A stretch of 11,875 nt of DNA from a bacterium (lineage in GTDB: Bacteria; JAMOTN01). The notes under the pieces are model-generated. The model saw nothing but the letters and a program-made list of their open reading frames with translations, had not been told where the DNA came from and did no database searches. Positions 1 to 6,400 of the stretch are shown here, piece after piece. The stretch is from the NCBI GenBank assembly GCA_027062325.1, contig JAMOTN010000037.1:1-11875 (forward strand). Reading direction: 5' to 3'. Every line of letters starts with the position of its first letter. Within the stretch, counting starts at the first letter, position 1. Made by a program: the position numbers and the translations under genes.

Positions 1-821
1 TGCCTTTTGGAGATTTGACGAGTGAAAGTGTATGGGACGGAGAGGTTGTTTTAGCACGTTGCTTTGCAAAAGAAGAATTTGTTGTTGCGGGGATTGAATT
101 TTTTCAACTAAGTTTTTTAAAAATGGGGGCTGAATGTACACCTGTTGCTGCTAACGGCGAAGTTGTTGATAAAGGGAAAACTATTGCGTGGGTAAGGGGA
201 GATGCGGATCTGGTTTTAGCAGCGGAGCGTGTGGCTCTTAATTTTCTTCAATATTCGAGTGGGATAGCCACCAAATGCTGGGAGTTTAAAAAAGTTGTAG
301 AAGAACAAGGTATAGATAGAGATATTCAGATTTTAGATACAAGAAAAGTGCATCCACTTTTGAGGTATGTGGCAAAACGGGCGGTAGCTTCTGTTTTGGG
401 TAAGACTCATAGGTTTTCTTTGAGTGATGCAGTTATGATAAAAGATAACCACATAAAGGTTGCAGGGAGTGTTAAAGCGGCTGTGGAAAGGGTTTATTCA
501 AAAGTTCCGTTCACTGCTAAAATAGAAGTTGAAGTTGAAAACTTTGATCAGCTAAGTGAGGCTTTAGAGTGTGCAAAAGCTTCCATGGTTGATATAATTA
601 TGCTTGATAACTTTGATGATGAGATGATTCAAGAGGCTGTATTGGAGAGGAAGAAAAGAGAGCTTATTGGAAAGGTTTACTACGAAGCTTCAGGTGGTAT
701 AACTTTGGAAAGAGTTGTCAATCTTGTTAAAATGGGAGTAGATGCTTTTTCAACAAGTAAACTTATCACTGCTAGTAAATGGCCAGATGTTTCTCTAGAG
801 ATAGAGGAGGTAAAGGCTTGA
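1..821 (+). CDS. nadC: Nicotinate-nucleotide pyrophosphorylase (quinolinate phosphoribosyltransferase), 5' end cut by window
   Basis: This enzyme condenses quinolinate with PRPP to give nicotinate mononucleotide and CO2 in de novo NAD synthesis (cytosolic). The open frame extends to the window edge: reading from base 3 gives PFGDLTSE, the family's N-terminal GDLTS motif. The TTG at 15 is therefore an internal Leu codon, and roughly 20-30 residues are missing upstream. Visible motifs include AERVALNFL and SGIAT, the DTRK loop (336-347), THR, the SDAVMIKDNHI segment with the substrate-binding Lys, KIEVEVE with the conserved Glu, IIMLDN with the conserved Asp, and EASGGIT. Two usually glycine-rich stretches are altered: TRKVHPLLR where TRKTTPGLR is common, and AVASVLGKTHR where a GGG loop is common. 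The phosphate-binding C-terminal strand is still recognisable (GVDAFSTSKL). The paralogue ModD is less likely because KDNH is kept. The stop overlaps the next gene's ATG (TGATG). Confidence 0.93.
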   Translation, partial: PFGDLTSESVWDGEVVLARCFAKEEFVVAGIEFFQLSFLKMGAECTPVAANGEVVDKGKTIAWVRGDADLVLAAERVALNFLQYSSGIATKCWEFKKVVEEQGIDRDIQILDTRKVHPLLRYVAKRAVASVLGKTHRFSLSDAVMIKDNHIKVAGSVKAAVERVYSKVPFTAKIEVEVENFDQLSEALECAKASMVDIIMLDNFDDEMIQEAVLERKKRELIGKVYYEASGGITLERVVNLVKMGVDAFSTSKLITASKWPDVSLEIEEVKA

Positions 822-1747
822 TGGGGTCTGCAGATCAAGCGGGAATGGGCACGAGCAAGAAGAACAGTAATAGTTGGAAGTTGGATTGGGATGGTTATCT
901 CTATATCTTGCCTGCTTTTGTGATAATAGCGGTGTTTCACATTTTTCCAGTTCTTTACGCCTTTGTTATGAGTTTCTTTGACTGGAACGTAATGAGTGGA
1001 AAGAGTGTATTTGTTGGGCTTTCAAATTACAAGGAGATTTTCGAGGATCCCATGTTTAGAAAGGCTTTTTGGAATACGATTTACTATGTTGTGGTGACAG
1101 TTCCTTTGGGAATTGCGGCATCCCTTTTCGTTGCAATTCTTTTGAATCAGAAGATAAAGTTGCGTGGCTTTTACAGAGTTCTTTACTTTCTGCCTGTTGT
1201 AACTTCATTGAACGCTGTATCTGTGGTTTGGAAGTGGATATATCATCCAACGTATGGTTTGCTTAATGCTTTTCTGAAAAAAATAGGATTGCCTCCTGTT
1301 GATTGGTTGGGAGATCCTCGTTTTGCGATGCCAGCTATCATTTTGATGAGTGTGTGGAAAAATATGGGATATAACGTGGTAATCTTTCTAGCGGCTTTAC
1401 AGAATGTACCAAAAGAGTTATATGAGTCTGCTGAAATTGATGGAGCAGGGGCATGGGCAAAGTTTTGGAACGTGACGGTTCCGATGATTTCACCTACACT
1501 TTTCTTTGTGATTATCACAAGTGTTATAGCTTCATTCCAGGTGTTTGCTCAAATTTGGATTATGACCCCTGAGGGAGGGCCGCTTGGAAGTACGACGGTT
1601 CTTGTTTACTACTTGTATCAACAAGCCTTCCAGAGATTTAGAATGGGTTACGGTTGTGCCCTGGCTTTCGTGATATTTATTATTTTGGCAGCTTTCAGCT
1701 TCCTTCAAAAGAAAATTGGTGAGAGGAAGGTACACTACGAGGTATGA
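821..1747 (+). CDS. Carbohydrate-type ABC transporter permease (MalF/UgpA-like)
   Basis: This is a 308-residue integral membrane subunit of a binding-protein-dependent importer of the CUT1 (sugar/glycerol-phosphate) type. I see about six hydrophobic segments, near residues 27-49, 84-107, 118-140, 168-190, 224-246 and 278-296. The cytoplasmic EAA coupling loop lies at 202-222 (ESAEIDGAGAWAKFWNV), where the ATPase docks. The N-terminal GYLYILPAFV and the DWN segment after helix 1 are typical of the first permease of CUT1 pairs. I chose ATG 821 rather than the in-frame ATG 779 because AGAGGAGG at 803-810 sits 10 bases before 821, and 779 would lie deep inside nadC. It overlaps nadC by one base and pth by four. 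The second permease, solute-binding protein and ATPase are not in the window, so the substrate cannot be named. Confidence 0.88.
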   Translation: MGSADQAGMGTSKKNSNSWKLDWDGYLYILPAFVIIAVFHIFPVLYAFVMSFFDWNVMSGKSVFVGLSNYKEIFEDPMFRKAFWNTIYYVVVTVPLGIAASLFVAILLNQKIKLRGFYRVLYFLPVVTSLNAVSVVWKWIYHPTYGLLNAFLKKIGLPPVDWLGDPRFAMPAIILMSVWKNMGYNVVIFLAALQNVPKELYESAEIDGAGAWAKFWNVTVPMISPTLFFVIITSVIASFQVFAQIWIMTPEGGPLGSTTVLVYYLYQQAFQRFRMGYGCALAFVIFIILAAFSFLQKKIGERKVHYEV

Positions 1748-2331
1748 GTTTTTTAGAGAGAAAAGTATGGTTCGTTTGTTTGGGAAATCCGGGATTGCAG
1801 TATTCTGAAACTCGTCATAATGCCGGATTTATGGTGGCAGACTATGCCTCTTTTTCTGAAGGATTTAAGTTTAAAAGGTTATACAGTTTTAAATATGCTA
1901 AAGGCGAATTTGCAAATTGGGTGAAGCCTACCACTTATATGAATTTAAGTGGAATGGCTGTGGGGGAACTTTTGAGAAGGGGTTTAGTAAGAAACGTAGA
2001 AGATTTGGTGATAATTTACGATGATTTTCACATACCTATTGGTAGGATTAAATTAAAAAGAGCAGGGAGCAGCGGTGGACATAACGGTATGAGGTCTATA
2101 ATTGAGGTTACGGGGGAGAATATCAAGAGAATTAGAATTGGTATAGGTCCTAAGCCGAATGAAGTGAATGTTGTGGATTTTGTTCTTGGAAAGTTTTCAC
2201 ACGAAGAGATGCTGATAATGAAATCTGTTATCAGGGGAGTTTATGAAACGTGCCGATTGATAGTGACAGCAGGGTTTGATAAGGCTCAGAATTTTGCAAA
2301 TGGCAAAGATTTTTCTAAAGAACTTGTTTAA
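1744..2331 (+). CDS. pth: Peptidyl-tRNA hydrolase
   Basis: This cytosolic enzyme hydrolyses the ester bond of peptidyl-tRNA released from stalled ribosomes, recycling tRNA. At 195 residues it has the normal family length, and the catalytic positions are all present. Asn15 lies in LGNPG and His25, the catalytic base, in TRHNAGF. Asn67 lies in KPTTYMNLSG, Asp93 in YDDFHIPIG, and His113/Asn114 in GSSGGHNGMRSI. The late IRIGIGP and FVLGKF motifs also match. The ATG overlaps the permease stop as ATGA, which implies translational coupling. The best upstream Shine-Dalgarno candidate, AGGAAGG at 1724-1730, is 13 bases away, so reinitiation from the permease may matter. Confidence 0.97.
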   Translation: MSFLERKVWFVCLGNPGLQYSETRHNAGFMVADYASFSEGFKFKRLYSFKYAKGEFANWVKPTTYMNLSGMAVGELLRRGLVRNVEDLVIIYDDFHIPIGRIKLKRAGSSGGHNGMRSIIEVTGENIKRIRIGIGPKPNEVNVVDFVLGKFSHEEMLIMKSVIRGVYETCRLIVTAGFDKAQNFANGKDFSKELV

Positions 2332-2353
2332 TTTTAATTGAGAGGGGATATAT

Positions 2354-3136
2354 ATGAGGAAGAAAGATAAAACGCCGATAATCAAGGCTATAAGAATGTT
2401 GGGAATAGCTTCAAGAAATGAAGCAGTCTCTCTTATAAAAGCTGGGAAGGTAAGGGTAAATGGGCGTGTTGTAAATGAATTTTATAAGGTTCAAGAGGGA
2501 GATGTTATAGAGGTTGGAATAGAGAAATTTGAATGGAAAAATCCTGATAAGGTTTATCTCATTTTGAATAAACCTGCTGGTTTTTCATCTCAGAAAGGAG
2601 AAGAGCCCACAGTTTACTCTCTGGTACCGCATATAAAGGGATTGTTTGCGGTTGGGAGACTTGATCGTAATACTGAAGGGTTACTGCTTTTTACAAACGA
2701 TGGAGATATTGGAAACAGGATGCTTAATCCCAAGAATTCAATTGAGAGAAAGTACTTGGTTGGAGTTGAGGGAGAAGTTTCGCTTGCAAAATTAAATGCT
2801 TTGAAAAAAGGCTTCTGGAAAGTTATAGAGAAGAATAAACGAGACAAAGTGATTAAAGAGAAGGTTTTGTTCAAAGCTAAAGAAGTTCGTTTTTTGTATT
2901 TTGATGGCAAACTGAGTTGGATAGAGCTTGTTTTGACAACTGGAAAAAAGCGGGAAGTCAGAGAGCTGATGAAAGCAGTTGGCTACAAAGTAAGAAAACT
3001 GGTTAGAATTTCTTTTGGGCCACTTACCTTAGGGGATCTTGAAATTGGAAGTTGGCGTTATCTGACGGATGAAGAGGTAAAAAAGTTAAAAGAAGCTCTT
3101 GGTTTAAAGGATGGAAATTTTCCAAATAGTGTTTAG
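2354..3136 (+). CDS. RsuA/RluB/E/F-family rRNA pseudouridine synthase with S4 domain
   Basis: This 260-residue enzyme isomerises a uridine in rRNA to pseudouridine. An N-terminal S4 RNA-binding domain spans about residues 8-55 (ASRNEAVSLIKAGKVRVNG). The catalytic domain starts near 67 (VYLILNKPAGF). The catalytic aspartate is Asp104 in GRLDRNTEGLLLFTNDG. The Arg-Lys-Tyr motif follows (SIERKYLV), then the family-typical C-terminal pattern GKKREVRELMKAVGY and ISFGPLTLGDL. That C-terminal pattern places it in the RsuA/RluB/RluE/RluF group rather than RluA or TruB. Whether it modifies 16S or 23S rRNA cannot be told from sequence alone. ATG 2354 is preceded by AGAGGGGA at 2341-2348. It lies 22 bases after pth and is probably the last gene of that cluster. 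Confidence 0.93.
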   Translation: MRKKDKTPIIKAIRMLGIASRNEAVSLIKAGKVRVNGRVVNEFYKVQEGDVIEVGIEKFEWKNPDKVYLILNKPAGFSSQKGEEPTVYSLVPHIKGLFAVGRLDRNTEGLLLFTNDGDIGNRMLNPKNSIERKYLVGVEGEVSLAKLNALKKGFWKVIEKNKRDKVIKEKVLFKAKEVRFLYFDGKLSWIELVLTTGKKREVRELMKAVGYKVRKLVRISFGPLTLGDLEIGSWRYLTDEEVKKLKEALGLKDGNFPNSV

Positions 3137-3183
3137 CCTTTTAGTAAGGCAGATGGTCTGTTAGTTTTTCACTTTTAAAAGGC
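3136..3183 (+). terminator. Inverted repeat after the pseudouridine synthase, possible weak terminator
   Basis: GCCTT (3136-3140) and AAGGC (3146-3150) can form a 5-bp hairpin with a 5-base loop. Alternatively GCCTTTTA (3136-3143) pairs perfectly with TAAAAGGC (3176-3183), 8 bp around a 32-base interior. TTTTT at 3165-3169 lies inside that interior, so neither form is a textbook hairpin followed directly by a U-run. Its place at the end of the first gene cluster makes a termination or processing role possible but unproven. Confidence 0.3.
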
Positions 3184-3206
3184 AACTGGTTAGGTTAAAA
3201 TATAAG
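3173..3206 (+). promoter_or_regulatory. Candidate sigma70-type promoter with -10 TAAAAT
   Basis: TAAAAT at 3196-3201 matches 5 of 6 bases of the -10 consensus, overlapping TATAAG at 3201-3206. The only -35 at 17-base spacing is poor (TTTTAA, 3173-3178). A start near 3208 would put the small open frame at 3235 first in the rpoB-rpoC transcript. The call rests on consensus matching and on the position between two gene clusters. Confidence 0.3.
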
Positions 3207-3226
3207 AGTAAACTTAATGCAAAGGG

Positions 3227-3256
3227 TTGACGCTATGCAAAAAGTGTGCCTATTAC
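3227..3256 (+). promoter_or_regulatory. Candidate promoter for rpoB-rpoC, TTGACG-18-TATTAC
   Basis: TTGACG at 3227-3232 matches 5 of 6 bases of the -35 consensus. TATTAC at 3251-3256 matches 4 of 6 bases of the -10 consensus, with an 18-base spacer. A start near 3263 would give rpoB a leader of about 180 bases. It competes with the small open frame at 3235, whose start codon lies between the two boxes; both cannot be fully used by one transcript. Confidence 0.33.
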
Positions 3257-3411
3257 CTTTTTTAAACCCGGGTTTTGAAAGATTGATGAGAGTTTTGGCT
3301 GGGATGTTCGCTTTCTTTTTAGTGATTTTGATGGCTATGATGAATTTTATTTCCTTAGCTTATGATGGAGTTTTTCTGGATTTTAGAACCGTAATGGTAT
3401 TTTTTGCTTGA
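3235..3411 (+). CDS. Small hypothetical single-helix membrane protein
   Basis: This is a 58-residue frame between the pseudouridine synthase and rpoB. I chose ATG 3235 because AAAGGG (3221-3226) lies 8 bases upstream. ATG 3217, which would add six residues, has no such site, and an internal ATG at 3286 is also possible. From 3235 the protein has a basic segment (ERLMR) followed by one strongly hydrophobic helix at about residues 20-40 (AGMFAFFLVILMAMM). The start NPGFERLMRVLAG loosely recalls the first helix of small DUF2892/YgaP-type membrane proteins, but there is no second helix and no CPLY-type ending. Codon use resembles its neighbours. It ends 32 bases before rpoB. It could be a real small membrane protein, a decayed gene or chance. 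Confidence 0.4.
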   Translation: MQKVCLLPFLNPGFERLMRVLAGMFAFFLVILMAMMNFISLAYDGVFLDFRTVMVFFA

Positions 3412-3427
3412 AAGTATCTATCTACGA

Positions 3428-3437
3428 ATAGGGGGGA
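3428..3437 (+). promoter_or_regulatory. Ribosome binding site of rpoB (G-run type)
   Basis: ATAGGGGGGA ends 6 bases before ATG 3444 and fixes the rpoB start. It is a run of six G rather than the usual GGAGG, so it would pair with the anti-Shine-Dalgarno CCUCC partly through a G-U pair. rpoC has an almost identical site. Confidence 0.75.
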
Positions 3438-3443
3438 CCTGAT

Positions 3444-6400
3444 ATGAGAATTGAGAGGAGAGATGGCAAGCTGTTTATAAATTTTTCGAAACATAAGGAG
3501 CCAATTACACCACCGCATCTTATGCAGCTGCAGTTTGAGTCTTATTATGAACTTCTCCAACCTGATAAAGATCCTGACAAGAGGGAAAATAAGGGATTGG
3601 AGTCTGTATTTAGGGATCTATTTCCTTTGGTTGACAGAAATGGAAACAACGTTATAACTTACGATGGTTATCTTTTGGGAATTCAAAAGTGTGCAGGGTG
3701 CCCAGAACCGGGGGATAAGTGCTTGTACAACAAGTGCAATCATCCTCAAAAAAACTGCCATATTGTGAAGCTTGGAAATGCTTATTTCAGAGTTGAAAAG
3801 GATGAAGAAGAGTGCCGTAAGTTGAAGGAAACTTATGAGATACCGGTTAGGTTGAAGTTAACGCTTATAGATCAAAGAAGTGGAGAGAAAAGAGAAGAAA
3901 TTGTGACAGCTTTCTCTCTTCCTCTTATGACAGAACGTGGAACGTTTATAATCAATGGAACAGAAAAAGTAGTTGTTAGTCAGCTTATCAGGTCCCCTGG
4001 TGCATTCTATACTTACGATGCGCAGCGCAGAGTTTACGAGGGAAAGGTTTCCCCGGCTCAAGGAAGTTGGATTGAGTTTGAGCTTGATACCAGTAAGGGT
4101 TATATATACGTAAAGATGGATAGCCGTCGCCGTAAAATGCCAGTAACTTGGCTATTAAGGATGCTAGGTTATGACAGTAATATGATTCTTCAGTTATTTG
4201 ACAATAATGAATACATCAAGAAAACATTGGAGTTTAGCCAGGAAAAGTTTACTTCTATGGAGAAAGAAAAGCCTTATAGGGAAATAAGGAGTGAAGTTTA
4301 TAAGGAGATATTTAAGAAATTGAGAAATGAGAGTACAAATACAGCAGAGGATTATTTGAAAGGGTTATTTACCAATCCGAAACGTTACGACTTAACTGAG
4401 GTTGGAAGGTATAAAATTGAAAAAAAGTTCAATTTCGTGAGTATATGTGAAGGAAGAAAGGTGGCTAGGGATATAAAAATAGGAGATAAAGTTGTATTGA
4501 AATCTGGAGATTACTTAGAGGGTGAAAAACTTGATGTTTTGAAAAAGTTGGCAGATGAGGGATATGTAGATAAGATATATGTTTTCAACAGACGTGAAGA
4601 TAAAGAAGTTCCTGTTTGGGTTCACAGAAATGAAGAGATTGTTTTCTTAGGGGATTGGAATCGTTTGTGTGATGATGTTTTAGATGAGGAGTTAGCTGTT
4701 GATGTTTACATCGAGGATGCAGATGAGATAATTCCTGAAGGGACGCGTGTTAATGAGGATTTGCTGGAGACGCTTCTAGAAGCAGGAGTTCCAATGATAA
4801 AGGTGAGAGGAAGAACGAAGACTTACAAAGTAAAAGATCTCTTAACTCCTGAGTTGTACAAAGCGTTGAAAGAAGGATGGGAAGTTATAGGGAAAGATAG
4901 TGATAAGTATAGGCTAAACAGAGCAGGTTATGACAGATTTTTAGAGGAAGAGGAAGCAGTGGTTATAAGTCCAGAAGGAGAAGAGTACAAGATATCTTCT
5001 GATAAACTAAAAAATTTAAGAGAGGTTGTAGGGGCGATATATGTTCAGAAAGGATCTCGTAAGAAAAAAGTGGAAGATGCGGTACTTAAAGTTTTGACCA
5101 TGGAAGAGCTTCTTAGAATGTACGAGGATAAGGTTAAGGATATAACTGTAAAGCCTATAAGGGAAATAAGATTTACTGAGTACTTTGATAATATATTAGG
5201 CTTCAATGAAAATCGTGTGTTAGTTAGAAGGAGAATTTTGGGAAGGAAAGTTCTTCAGGATGTAATAGTTAAAGGCAAAGTGATTGTGAAAAAGGGTGAA
5301 GTGGTGGATGATGTTGTATTTCATAAGTTAATTGCTTCTCGTGTATTGTGGATAAAGGTTGAGAAGGGAAGAACTCTCACAAGGGATGACATAATTGATG
5401 CTTTGAGATATCTATTATATGTTACGTATGATGTTGGAGAGCTTGATGATATAGATCACATTGGAAATAGACGTATAAGAAGAGTGGGAGAGCTTATAAA
5501 AAATGAAATTAGAAAGGCATTACTTGGAAAGATGGAGAGGGAAACAGTTGATCAGCTGGCAACAAAGGATGGCAATAGTATAAGCAGTTTTATGAACTTT
5601 GGAGTTGTGAAGAATGCGATAAAAGAATTTTTCAATACTGGCCAGTTGTGTCAATTTATGGATCAGACGAACATTTTGGCAGAGCTTGAAAATAAGCGCC
5701 GTTTGAGTGCATTGGGGCCTGGTGGTTTGAAGAGAGAGAGAGCAACTTCTGAGGTTAGAGGTGTTCATCCATCACACTTTGGAAGAATTTGTCCTATTCA
5801 GACTCCAGAAGGACAGAATGCTGGTCTAATAGCATCTCTCACTGTGTATGGAAGAATAAATAAGTATGGTTTTATAGAGACACCACTTAGAAAGGTTGTA
5901 AATGGAAAGGTTACAGATGAGGTTGTTTACATGGAAGCTGGAGAAGAGGATAGGTATTACGTTGCTCCAGCTGATACTCCAGTTGATGAAAATGGAATGA
6001 TCATTCCTGAGTACGTGCCAGTGAAGGTTAAGACAGAAAATAGATATGAGTTTATTGAAGTTGAGAGAGAAAAGGTTCAGTACATGGGTGTATCTCCAAC
6101 TCAGATGGTAAGTGTGGGAAGTTCACTTATTCCTTTCTTGGAACATGACGATGCAAACCGTGCTTTGATGGGAACAAATATGCAAAGACAAGCGGTTCCT
6201 TTAATAAAGGCAGAAGCGCCGTTTGTTGCAACTGGTATGGAGGAAAGAGTTGTTGTTGATGCTATGGATTCGCTTGTATCCCCTGTAGATGGAGAAGTTA
6301 TATACGCGGATAGTTTGAGGATAGTTATAAAAGGAGAGGATGGAAAAGAATATGACCTAGAATTGCGTAAGTTTAAGAGAACGAACTCTAATAGTGTGTT

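Noticed and set aside
15-17. TTG at 15 as the true start of nadC
   Set aside because: The frame is open to the window edge, and the codons before it encode PFGD, part of the conserved GDLTS motif.
779-820. Upstream in-frame ATG at 779 for the permease
   Set aside because: It lies inside the nadC coding end and adds a non-hydrophobic 14-residue extension. AGAGGAGG at 803-810 points to ATG 821.
4434-5369. Intein or other mobile insertion inside rpoB
   Set aside because: The frame is continuous. I see no splice-junction Cys/Ser start, no HN-C/S end and no endonuclease motif, and the codon use matches the rest of rpoB. Repeated BBM modules explain the sequence better.
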